Assembly (NCBI GenBank): GCA_023441805.1
Contig: JAEZNO010000031.1
Span: forward strand, 1-63,582
Direction: 5' to 3'
Source: Bacteroidota bacterium
GTDB lineage: Bacteria > Bacteroidota > Bacteroidia > Bacteroidales > Lentimicrobiaceae
DNA: 63,582 nt
A program made the translations under genes and the position numbers. Of the stretch, positions 1 to 7,307 are shown one piece after another. A model generated the notes under the pieces. That model worked only from the letters and a program-made list of their open reading frames with translations. It was not told the origin of the DNA and did no database searches. Numbering within the stretch: the stretch's first letter is position 1; the number at the start of each line of letters is the position of its first letter.

Positions 1-40
1 CCCTAAAGTGACCCTTAAGGTCACTTTAGGGTCACTTTTA
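1..40. repeat. perfect inverted repeat with partial direct copy
   Basis: Positions 1-13 and 19-31 are perfect reverse complements (CCCTAAAGTGACC / GGTCACTTTAGGG) around a 5-base loop. The right arm is then partly repeated directly at 30-40. It could be the 3' hairpin of a gene lying left of the window or the end of a repeat family. There is no long T tract, so a terminator role is only possible. Confidence 0.6.
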
Positions 41-197
41 GATAACAAAAAGGTCAATTAGGTACAGTAAAATCAATAGCAAAGTTATAAAAAAATGGAA
101 ATATTGAATGATTACTGATGAATAAATGAATCTGCCAATTCTCACGATCAAATGACGAGCATTTTGAGGTAAAGCAATCTTTTTTGCAGTTTTATTT

Positions 198-1649
198 TTG
201 TATTATTATATTTGGAGTGATTTTATTGCAATTGACGATGCCATTACCTTCCCCAATGGCAATGACTTTTACGATAACGGCCATTACTTTTCTCAGACTA
301 AAACACCCGAGTATGGTTATGATAAGAATGGGAATATGGTTAGCGACCTTAATAAGGAAATATTGGAAATCAAATACAATGAACTCAATTTGCCGGTTGA
401 AATAATCAAAGATCAAAACAACAGAATTGAGTACCTTTACGATGCACTTGGAAACAAGAAACGGCAAATAACATATAGTTTTGACGGCATAAAAACCATA
501 ATGAAAACTACTGATTTCATTGGTAATGTTGTTTACATTGACGGTGTACCGGCTTGGAATACATTTGATGAAGGAAGGGTTGTTTATTCGTCAACAGGTG
601 TTTGCTTGTATGAGAATCAAATAAAGGATCACCTGGGCAGTGTAAGGGTGGCTTATGAAAAGGATGCTTCAGGCTTACTGGTAAGGCAGGTAAATTCCTA
701 CTATCCCTATGGTATGAATATAACCTCTCTTTCAGGTGAACCCGTAAACATAAGAGCATCCGGCAACGAGTATCTGTACAATGGAAAGATGTTCCAGGAT
801 GAATTGGGGTTGGATTGGTTGGATTATGGGGCGAGGTTTTATGACCCGGCACTAGGGAGGTGGCACTCTGTGGACCCCTTGGCGGAAAAATACGCACCGA
901 TAAGCCCGTATGCTTATGTGGCTAATAATCCATTAATTTTCATTGACCCTGATGGCAGGAAAATAAGATTAGCCAATAATTATGCAGGAGGAATGGAAAA
1001 CATCGCTAGAATAGCCGCTACAAATTTAGGAGGTCAAGTTTTAAGCCATTTAATCGGAAGAAACGAGACTTATACGTTAAACTCTACTTTTTGGTCTTCA
1101 AGTAGTTCTTATAATCCCAGCAACAGGCATGTTAATTATGTCGGCAACCCATGGTATAGCGAAATTCCTTATGACGGAGGTGCATTAAATTCAATGGTAG
1201 CAATGGGACACGAATCTTTTCATGCTTTTGACCATAGCAATAATGTTTTTAACGAAAACAATGCGGCATATAGTAAAGGTACCGTCGAGCCAAGAGCTGT
1301 AAGCTTTGGAAACTATTTAAGAGAGGCATATTCATTATCTCCATTAAGAGAAAAATATGGTTCAATACAGGGTAATTTTAATCAATTCGCAGGAAGTGGA
1401 GAGAAAATATCGGATTTTGTCACTCTTGGGAATAACGCAGATAAAACAAGTTATGGGTTTAGCTATACAAAAACCACAACAAACGTTGAAAGTTATAAGA
1501 CTGGTTTCTTGGGTATAAAAATCCCTGATAAAACAAGAACAGAAACAGCTACTTATTATATGACCGTTTCCAGAGATAGTAACAACAATGCTTCTTTTCA
1601 AATATATAATAACGAAGAAGAATATAAGAAAGCAACCTCTAATTGGTAG
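198..1649 (+). CDS. 5'-truncated RHS-core protein with HExxH toxin-like tip
   Basis: This is the C-terminal part of an RHS/YD-repeat protein. RHS-like sequence starts near residue 12; the core motifs IKDHLGSVRV, YYPYGMN, YLYNGKMFQDELGLDWLDYG, ARFYDPALGRW and DPLAEKY lie at about residues 140-235. After the PDG boundary comes a variable tip (about 255-483) with HESFHAFDH, a zinc-metallopeptidase HExxH motif resembling the M91/NleD-like toxins of polymorphic toxin systems. Full-length RHS proteins have more than 1000 residues, a signal peptide and many YD repeats; here all of that is missing and the upstream bases contain stops. It is therefore an orphan tip that probably cannot be exported as it stands. 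The start codon is arbitrary. A membrane-protein gene follows 3 bases after the stop. The RHS call is firm; the toxin activity is inferred. Confidence 0.75.
   Translation: MYYYIWSDFIAIDDAITFPNGNDFYDNGHYFSQTKTPEYGYDKNGNMVSDLNKEILEIKYNELNLPVEIIKDQNNRIEYLYDALGNKKRQITYSFDGIKTIMKTTDFIGNVVYIDGVPAWNTFDEGRVVYSSTGVCLYENQIKDHLGSVRVAYEKDASGLLVRQVNSYYPYGMNITSLSGEPVNIRASGNEYLYNGKMFQDELGLDWLDYGARFYDPALGRWHSVDPLAEKYAPISPYAYVANNPLIFIDPDGRKIRLANNYAGGMENIARIAATNLGGQVLSHLIGRNETYTLNSTFWSSSSSYNPSNRHVNYVGNPWYSEIPYDGGALNSMVAMGHESFHAFDHSNNVFNENNAAYSKGTVEPRAVSFGNYLREAYSLSPLREKYGSIQGNFNQFAGSGEKISDFVTLGNNADKTSYGFSYTKTTTNVESYKTGFLGIKIPDKTRTETATYYMTVSRDSNNNASFQIYNNEEEYKKATSNW
775..843 (+). repeat. 69-bp RHS-core repeat, copy 1
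   Basis: This 69-bp stretch encodes the end of the RHS core (YNGKMFQDELGLDW region). It recurs at 2812-2880 with 4 mismatches and at 4256-4324 with 2 mismatches. In each case it sits just before the variable tip, where homologous recombination exchanges tips in known Rhs loci. Confidence 0.85.
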
Positions 1650-1652
1650 ATT

Positions 1653-1946
1653 ATGAATAGTCATAAACGCAATAATATTATCGGACTGATAGCGATATGT
1701 ATAAATGCGCTATTGGTGTTTAACTCTCTTTATTGGAGCTATCTTTATAATTTTAAGAGCGAGAGGTTATTCTTGTTTATGTATCCGAATTGGGTGTTAT
1801 TAGTAAATGCTTTGCTTGGAATTTTCGGCATATTTATATCGATACTGCTGTGTAAAGAAAAGATTGGGTTTAAATTATTTTCGATTATAACACTTATAAC
1901 ATGGTTAGTTAGTTTATCAAATTACTTTTTCCCAATGATATACTAA
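1653..1946 (+). CDS. small 3-TM protein, candidate immunity protein
   Basis: The product has 97 residues and three hydrophobic segments (about residues 9-28, 42-64 and 73-94) separated by short charged loops, so it is predicted to be an inner-membrane protein. I recognise no named family. The start lies 3 bases after the stop of the RHS tip gene, the usual place for the immunity gene of a polymorphic toxin. A membrane immunity protein would suit a toxin acting at or in the membrane better than a cytosolic peptidase, so the pairing rests on position only. A terminator-like hairpin follows at 1967-1996, closing the toxin/immunity unit. Confidence 0.55.
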   Translation: MNSHKRNNIIGLIAICINALLVFNSLYWSYLYNFKSERLFLFMYPNWVLLVNALLGIFGIFISILLCKEKIGFKLFSIITLITWLVSLSNYFFPMIY

Positions 1947-1966
1947 TGAAGAGCAATAAATAATCA

Positions 1967-1996
1967 AAAAGCCTGGCTGTTTTCGCCGGGCTTTTG
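1967..1996. terminator. hairpin terminator after tip 1 unit
   Basis: AAGCCTGGC (1969-1977) pairs with GCCGGGCTT (1985-1993) with one G-T pair and a 7-base loop. A-rich sequence lies on the left and T-rich sequence on the right, so it can work on both strands, serving the + unit and the minus-strand regulator fragment. Confidence 0.7.
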
Positions 1997-1998
1997 CT

Positions 1999-2178
1999 TT
2001 ATAATGCAGCAACATTTTTCTGAAAGAAATCTTTAAACTTGTTCTTGGTCAGCATGCAATCAATCATCCTAAAATGGGCTTGTTTGTCTGGTTCTTCAAG
2101 TTGTTCGATAAGCCGGAGTTTTTCACTGGCTGTTTTATCTTCAATGGTAACTAAGCATCCAAACAGTTCTGAAACATT
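1999..2178 (-). pseudogene. 3' fragment of an XRE-type regulator
   Basis: The minus-strand frame encodes about 60 residues ending MLTKNKFKDFFQKNVAAL, the typical C-terminus of short XRE-family HTH regulators in Bacteroidota (the segment after the HTH: KLRLIEQLEEPDKQAHFRMI). The DNA-binding N-terminal half is absent: beyond about 2178 the frame becomes Cys/His-rich text that is the antisense of the primase fragment. It is therefore a truncated remnant joined to another broken gene, a sign of past mobile-element rearrangement. The family call is from memory of the C-terminal motif. Confidence 0.6.
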
Positions 2179-2204
2179 ACGGTTTGCCGCCCGACAGAAA
2201 CAAC

Positions 2205-2504
2205 ATGCTAAAATGCCCCTTCCATGCCGATGACACGGCCAGCATGAAAATTTACCCACAAACCAATACTTTCAACTGCTTGGCTGTGGGAAGAGCGGCG
2301 ACCAGATAGGATATTGCACGCTAAAAGAAGGCAATAAGCACAAAGGGTTATTAAAAGCAAAGGAACTGAGCGGAGAGATAATACCGATAAACAACAAACC
2401 CAAGCAGCAAAAGAGCCAGCCAAAAGAGAACTTTACGGAGATATTAACCAAGATATTTGAGAGCTTCCGCAATGGTTTAATCCACCCTGTAAGCGTGAAA
2501 CCTA
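2205..2504 (+). pseudogene. fragment of a CHC2 zinc-finger DNA primase
   Basis: From ATG 2205 the frame reads MLKCPFHADDTASMKIYPQT and then NTFNC, the CHC2 zinc-finger start of primases carried by Bacteroidota plasmids and conjugative elements. After TTCAACTGC (about 2281) one T appears lost. Reading on in the shifted frame gives FGCGKSGDQIGY, completing the CxxH...CxxC zinc site, then a Lys-rich linker up to about 2500. The remainder of the primase, including the TOPRIM domain, is missing and RHS sequence begins at about 2506. This is a frameshifted, truncated remnant of a mobile element replication gene. Confidence 0.65.
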
Positions 2505-2505
2505 A

Positions 2506-3584
2506 AGAATTTATGTTGATCGTAACTATCTTGTTAATTTAACCAAACGAACTGATTTTGTCTCTAACTTTGTTATAGAAAACGATGTTCCTGTATGGAT
2601 TAATTTTGACGAAGGTCGTGTTGTTATGGATGGTGCTAATGTTAAGTACACTGAAATCTTTATTAAAGACCACTTAGGCAATACCAGGGTTGTGTTCGTA
2701 TACAGAAATAATGAGGTAACCCAGGTTAGCAGTTATTACCCGTTTGGGTTAAGCATCAAAGGACTTTCCTCCCAAATAGTTAACTCTGAAACTAAATATC
2801 CAACGAGTATTTGTACAATTGAAAGATGTTCCAGGATGAATTGGGGTTGGATTGGTTGGATTATGGGGCAAGGATGTATGATGCGATGGTGGGGAGATTT
2901 CATACCATAGATCCGCTTTCTGAAGAAACTGCTTACCAGTCAGCATTCGTTTATGCAAACAATAATCCGATTAATTACATAGATTATATGGGAATGAATG
3001 CTGATGGTTACTTGATGGATGAAAATGGAATCATTGACCCCAAACCAGTTAACGATGAAGGTGGTAGTAATTATGATGTAATATATAATAAGAGTCAATA
3101 TACTGAAGAGAAAAAGAAAGATTATGATGTTTCAGGTGAAAAAACTGGTATTGTTATAAGTAAACAGGTATTAGAAAATAATACTAAAACGGAACTTGTG
3201 ATAACTGATTCAGAAGGCAGCAAAACAGGCGAAACCAAAACACTTGACAAGTATGAAACAAAGAATGCTGCTGAGGCTCAATTGTTAATGAACTTCGTAG
3301 ATAAAAATACTGATGTAGAATGGTCTAATACGACCTTTTCTCGAAAGGGTGAAAATCTTAATGTATTAATGACGAGTCATGAATCTGAGGTGATCACATA
3401 TTCCACTCAAAAATTATCAGAATATCAGAAAAAGGGCTACTTATTAATGAAGAACGATCATATCCATCCCGAAAAGTATTCGTCAAAAGCTTCAGGTCCA
3501 GATTTGCAAACGAAAAAATGGTTATCACCAAAAAATGATGCAATATTTAGAATTCTACATAAAGGAAAATATTCGATATTTTAG
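2506..3584 (+). pseudogene. broken RHS-core gene with JAB/JAMM-like toxin tip
   Basis: RHS homology starts in frame at about 2506 and runs through VWINFDEGRVV and IKDHLGNTRVV to SYYPFGLSIKGL. Two lesions follow. A one-base deletion near 2798-2803 shifts the frame, and at 2820-2822 TGA replaces the GGA (Gly) found in copies 1 and 3. Downstream the frame is open to 3584 and encodes the end of the core plus a 200-residue tip. The tip contains DHIHPEKYSSKASGPD, which fits the JAMM metal site HxHPx7SxxD of JAB-domain toxins. An internal ATG at 2826 could still express the tip. The gene is truncated at its 5' end, where it joins the primase fragment. The toxin class is inferred from the motif alone. 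Confidence 0.7.
2812..2880 (+). repeat. 69-bp RHS-core repeat, copy 2
   Basis: This differs at 4 positions from copy 1 (775-843). One of the changes creates the premature TGA at 2820-2822. Confidence 0.85.
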
Positions 3585-3598
3585 TATAATACAAAGTT

Positions 3599-4150
3599 AT
3601 GAAAAAGTTTACAATAATTATACTGCTTTTTATAGCGGGTTGTGAGCCAAACTCTAAGAAAGAAAGAATTGTTTTAACTCAAGTTCATTCCATTGAATAT
3701 CTAACGGAAAAAAAATTGGAATTATATGAAGTAAATATTCAACTATATACTATATTGGACTCAATAATAGAAACTGTTACTAATTGTCCGGAGTATTTTA
3801 ATCAGCAACTTGGATTTGAACTCTTATTTTATGAAAGAGACGCGGGGAATAGTTTTATTATAACAAATATTCTTGATTTAAATTTCCAAAATTATCTTAA
3901 TTATGACGGGATCTTTTATTATAAAGGATACCAATTTGGAATTGTTAATCCCATTAATAATAGTTTATTAAAAAAATTGAACAGAAAAGTTACCTTATAT
4001 AGTATTAGTGAGGAGAAGTTTAAGTCTGTCTATATTGATAATAGTAAGAACTCATATTGGATATATAGCTATGATAACGATGCTTTTAAATGTATTGAAA
4101 TTAATCACTGTGGTAAGTTATTCAATAAAGTACTGTCCAAACCATATTAG
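3599..4150 (+). CDS. lipoprotein, candidate immunity protein for JAB tip
   Basis: The product has 183 residues. It begins with a short lipoprotein signal, MKKFTIIILLFIAGC, whose lipobox IAGC places the mature Cys at residue 15; the remainder is hydrophilic, rich in Asn, Tyr and Ile, with no family I recognise. It lies 14 bases after the end of the JAB-like tip, in the usual immunity position. A lipidated immunity protein would act in the periplasm or on the outer membrane, which would fit a toxin neutralised before entry. Base composition is distinctly AT-rich compared with the core genome further right. Function is inferred from position only. Confidence 0.6.
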   Translation: MKKFTIIILLFIAGCEPNSKKERIVLTQVHSIEYLTEKKLELYEVNIQLYTILDSIIETVTNCPEYFNQQLGFELLFYERDAGNSFIITNILDLNFQNYLNYDGIFYYKGYQFGIVNPINNSLLKKLNRKVTLYSISEEKFKSVYIDNSKNSYWIYSYDNDAFKCIEINHCGKLFNKVLSKPY

Positions 4151-4152
4151 TT

Positions 4153-4494
4153 GTTAAGTACAGCATAAACCAGGTAAATTCTTACTACTCCTTCGGTTTA
4201 GGCATTAAAAGACTTGAAGCTAACACAATGACCACTATGCCAAAGAAATATTATTTGTACAATGGAAAGATGTTCCAGGATGAATTAGGGTTGGATTGGT
4301 TGGATTACGGGGCGAGGTTTTATGATGCGGTTGTGGGAAGATGGACAACAATAGACCCACTTTGTGAAGATGGTGGACAAGAATCAGTTACTCTTTATGG
4401 TTATGTTTTTAACGACCCGATTAAACATAACGACCCAGATGGAAGGTTTCCATTACTTTCCATCTGCTCTTTAAGACATATCAACTTTGAATAG
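4153..4494 (+). pseudogene. third RHS-core fragment, tip lost
   Basis: The frame starts abruptly just after the lipoprotein gene: QVNSYYSFGLGIKRLEAN, then the YNGKMFQDELG block, ARFYDAVVGRW and TTIDPLCED. It reaches the boundary sequence NDPDGRF and then stops after about 12 unrelated residues. It has neither the upstream core nor a tip. An internal ATG at 4228 exists but there is no reason to think the product is functional. It is most likely the 5' remnant left when a third cassette was deleted or replaced, with the deletion end close to 4470-4500 beside the ATPase promoter. Confidence 0.75.
4256..4324 (+). repeat. 69-bp RHS-core repeat, copy 3
   Basis: This differs at only 2 positions from copy 1 (775-843) although the two lie 3.5 kb apart. 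Such identity suggests recent duplication or gene conversion. Confidence 0.85.
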
Positions 4495-4538
4495 AAGAAC
4501 TTTTGTTTTGTTTGCAAAACAATAAAACCCATTTCTTG

Positions 4539-4571
4539 TTTTGTGTATAAAATGAAAATGTACTATCTTTG
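4539..4571 (+). promoter_or_regulatory. Bacteroidota-type promoter of the DUF4143 gene
   Basis: A TTTTG element (about 4539-4543) is followed after 20 bases by TATCTTTG (4564-4571), matching the TAnnTTTG -7 element of Bacteroidota sigma-ABfr. It lies inside the longest open frame, so ATG 4600 rather than 4543 is the likely start. Confidence 0.6.
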
Positions 4572-4599
4572 TGCTGTTGGTAGAATAACATTGGTAGAT

Positions 4600-5865
4600 A
4601 TGAATAAAAATATTCTGAAAAAGGTTATAGCTGACAATCAACTAGAAGTCCCAAAATACAAGGTAATTTCACGGGATTTCACTTTTGAAGAGTTCGTAAA
4701 CTATGTCTTTGTAGGCATTCGGCGAGCAGGTAAATCTTATCTGCTTTATCAACGGATGCAGCAGTTACTTGCACAAGGCGTACAGTGGGATGAAATGCTT
4801 TATATTAATTTTGAAGATGAACGCCTTACAGGAATGGAAGCGGAGGATTTGAATCTATTGTTAGAAGTTCATTTAGAAATGTACGGAAAGAAGCCCATAC
4901 TGTTTTTGGATGAGATACAAAATGTTTCCGGATGGGAAAAGTTTGCCCGTCGTATGGCAGATACCAAGCATAAGGTTTATATCACGGGAAGCAATGCCAA
5001 AATGTTAAGTCAGGATATCCAAACTACTTTAGGCGGGCGTTATATCCCTATTGATGTTTATCCGTATTCGTTCAAGGAGTTTTTGACGGCAAACAGTGTT
5101 CCTGCAACTGGTAATCATCTCCTATCTACGGAAGGCAAAGCCGAAATATTACGAAAGTTCAATGACTATTTCTACTTTGGTGGATTTCCGGAAGGTGCAG
5201 ATCTTTCTGCTAAACGAGATTACTTGACCAGTGTTTATCAGAAGATTTATCTGGGAGATATTGTAACCCGTCATACGGTAGATAACACCTTTGCTTTGCG
5301 TATCATGTTCAAGAAACTGGCTGAAAGTGTAAAACAACCGTTGTCATTTACCCGCATAGCGAATATAGTATCGTCAACCGGAGCAAAGGTAGGAACGCAG
5401 ACCGTCATTAATTATATGGAATATGCTAAAGATGCTTGGCTTATCAATCCAATTCAAAATATAGCGGGGAGATTGGTCGATAAAGAAACTTCACCCAAGT
5501 ATTATTTTACGGATAACGGCATTTTGAACCTCTTTTTATTGGATGGGAATACTTCTTTATTGGAGAACATGGTAGCCGTAAACCTACTGCGTAAATACGG
5601 GCGAAATGATGCCGTTTATTTCTACAATCAAAGCATTGAAGTGGACTTCTATATTCCTGATGATTACACAGCCATTCAGGTATGTTACAACCTCGACAAT
5701 AGCGATGGCACGTTTGACAGGGAAGAAAAAGCCCTGCTGAAAATTACCGAAGTATTGGAGTGCAAAAAACTGTTGATTATCACACGTGATACGGAGCGCA
5801 CGGTAGAAAAGAACGGTAAAACAATAGAGGTCATTCCGGTATGGAAATGGCTGTTAAGTTTGTAA
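4600..5865 (+). CDS. AAA ATPase with DUF4143 domain
   Basis: The protein has about 421 residues. The N-terminal AAA_14 ATPase carries GIRRAGKSYLL (P-loop variant) and LFLDEIQNVSGWE (Walker B), followed by YITGSNAKMLS (sensor 1) and GGRYIPIDVYPYSFKEFL. The C-terminal half is the DUF4143 domain, with a PD-(D/E)XK-like strand NQSIEVDFYIPD near the end. These ATPases are abundant and repeatedly transferred in Bacteroidota; their job is not established, though links with toxin/antitoxin or defence have been proposed. A start at 4600 is chosen because the promoter overlaps the upstream open frame. The gene stands alone between the RHS island and the cell-wall genes. Confidence 0.85.
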   Translation: MNKNILKKVIADNQLEVPKYKVISRDFTFEEFVNYVFVGIRRAGKSYLLYQRMQQLLAQGVQWDEMLYINFEDERLTGMEAEDLNLLLEVHLEMYGKKPILFLDEIQNVSGWEKFARRMADTKHKVYITGSNAKMLSQDIQTTLGGRYIPIDVYPYSFKEFLTANSVPATGNHLLSTEGKAEILRKFNDYFYFGGFPEGADLSAKRDYLTSVYQKIYLGDIVTRHTVDNTFALRIMFKKLAESVKQPLSFTRIANIVSSTGAKVGTQTVINYMEYAKDAWLINPIQNIAGRLVDKETSPKYYFTDNGILNLFLLDGNTSLLENMVAVNLLRKYGRNDAVYFYNQSIEVDFYIPDDYTAIQVCYNLDNSDGTFDREEKALLKITEVLECKKLLIITRDTERTVEKNGKTIEVIPVWKWLLSL

Positions 5866-5999
5866 TAACAAAAAGAATTAGCTATATTTAAAATATAACC
5901 TAAAAACTCATAGCATTGAACCAACTTTGACAGAGGTAAACATAGACAGTTTGTGTTCTTGGCTATTTAATTTTTTTCATTAATAAGTAACATTCGACC

Positions 6000-7307
6000 T
6001 CAGTGTCTTAATAACTCCACAAACCGTTTCCCTCTTGCCTCAAAATTTACAAATTCATTATAGCTTGAGGCTGCCGGGGATAACAGGCATATTCCGTTTT
6101 GGGGGGTGAGTTCAATGGCTTTTTTTACTGCTGCATCAAATTTGTCATAGTGACAGAGTTCTTCAATCGCTTCAATTTCACTTATAATGTTGAAGATCCT
6201 ATATCCGGCAGGACCGGTTGTTACAACATTCCTTACATTTCCTTTTTTCAGGTATTCTCCTAAAATCGTATAGTCGATTCCCCTGTCGAAACCTCCCAAT
6301 ATTATGGTATCAACAGGTTTAAGGCTTTCAATTGCAGCTATTGCAGCTTCGGGGATTGTTGAAATAGAATCATTATAAAATTTCCTGCCACCAAATGAGC
6401 CAACATATTGTAACCGGTGCTCAAGTGGCTTAAAAGTGCTTATAGATTCAATAATTGCATCAGAAGGAACACCCTGAATTGAAGAAGCAGCCGCGGCTAT
6501 CGATGCATTGATCCTGTTATGCGCTCCGGGTAAATTGAATTGGAGGTCTGCAGGCAGCATTTTAAAAAGTTCAGAAGAGAAATTGACTTTTTGCCCATTG
6601 GCAGGGTATGTTTCAATGAGTTTGTTTATCAGTGGATCTTCTGAATTGTAGATAAAATAATCATCCTCATCCTGGAATAGTGCAATATTGTACTTTGCTT
6701 TCTGGTAATCTTCGTAACTGTTATAGTGATCGAGGTGTTCCTGGAATAGATTCAAAAGGATGGACACATGCGGAGAGTGTCTGACAAATTGCAACTGGTG
6801 TGAAGATAGTTCACAAACGATCTTCGTTTGAGGTGTTATCATTTCGATGAGGTCAAATAACGGAATACCTATGTTTCCTCCAAAGAGTACATCTTTGTAA
6901 TATGAGCTAAGAATGTGGGCTATAAGGCTTGAGGTGGTGCTTTTTCCCTTGGTGCCGGTAACTCCTGTAATCTGTTTCTTGTAAACTGCTAAGAATAAGT
7001 CGGTTTGTGAGGTTATTGATTGTGGATTGAGATTGTAATCATCAGGGTTTAATGATATTCCGGGTGATTTAATGATGATATCGGACAATTTGACACTTTC
7101 CAGATAATGACTTCCTGAAATGGTTTTGATGTCATTTTCTTTGATCAAAGCATCATCGGTAAATGCCTTCTCATTTTGATCAGCTACAGTAATATCGGCA
7201 TCAACAGATATTTCTTTAAGAAATTTTAGTGTAGAGCGGCCTTCTCTTCCATATCCAAGGAGTAAGACCTTTTTACCCGACAGCAACTTCTGAAGGAAGT
7301 TTTTCAT
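6000..7307 (-). CDS. murD: UDP-MurNAc-L-alanine glutamate ligase (MurD/MurD2-like)
   Basis: This cytoplasmic Mur ligase adds glutamate to UDP-MurNAc-L-Ala in peptidoglycan synthesis. It has 435 residues, normal for the family. There is an N-terminal Rossmann domain (LLLGYGREGRST), an ATP-binding GVTGTKGKSTT (residues about 113-123), a central domain with the HLDHYNSYEDY segment, and a C-terminal domain with the FKPLEHRLQYVG and FYNDSISTIPEA motifs. The gene overlaps the upstream murL by 4 bases, so translation is probably coupled. In Xanthomonas oryzae a MurD2-MurL pair uses L-Glu followed by epimerisation. By that precedent this enzyme may add L-Glu rather than D-Glu; sequence alone cannot settle the substrate. 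Confidence 0.9.
   Translation of the reverse strand: MKNFLQKLLSGKKVLLLGYGREGRSTLKFLKEISVDADITVADQNEKAFTDDALIKENDIKTISGSHYLESVKLSDIIIKSPGISLNPDDYNLNPQSITSQTDLFLAVYKKQITGVTGTKGKSTTSSLIAHILSSYYKDVLFGGNIGIPLFDLIEMITPQTKIVCELSSHQLQFVRHSPHVSILLNLFQEHLDHYNSYEDYQKAKYNIALFQDEDDYFIYNSEDPLINKLIETYPANGQKVNFSSELFKMLPADLQFNLPGAHNRINASIAAAASSIQGVPSDAIIESISTFKPLEHRLQYVGSFGGRKFYNDSISTIPEAAIAAIESLKPVDTIILGGFDRGIDYTILGEYLKKGNVRNVVTTGPAGYRIFNIISEIEAIEELCHYDKFDAAVKKAIELTPQNGICLLSPAASSYNEFVNFEARGKRFVELLRH

Noticed and set aside
517..897. 126-residue minus-strand ORF opposite the RHS gene
   Set aside because: It lies wholly antisense to conserved RHS-core codons; its Pro/His/Ser-rich product is the usual shadow of Gly/Asp/Tyr codons.
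2826..2910. Second start making the JAB tip a normal intact gene
   Set aside because: The ATG falls within RHS-core codons conserved in the other copies, so the full gene is broken even if the internal start is used.
4543..4599. Longer 5' extension of the DUF4143 ATPase gene
   Set aside because: It covers a good TAnnTTTG promoter and adds residues unlike the family start; ATG 4600 is preferred.
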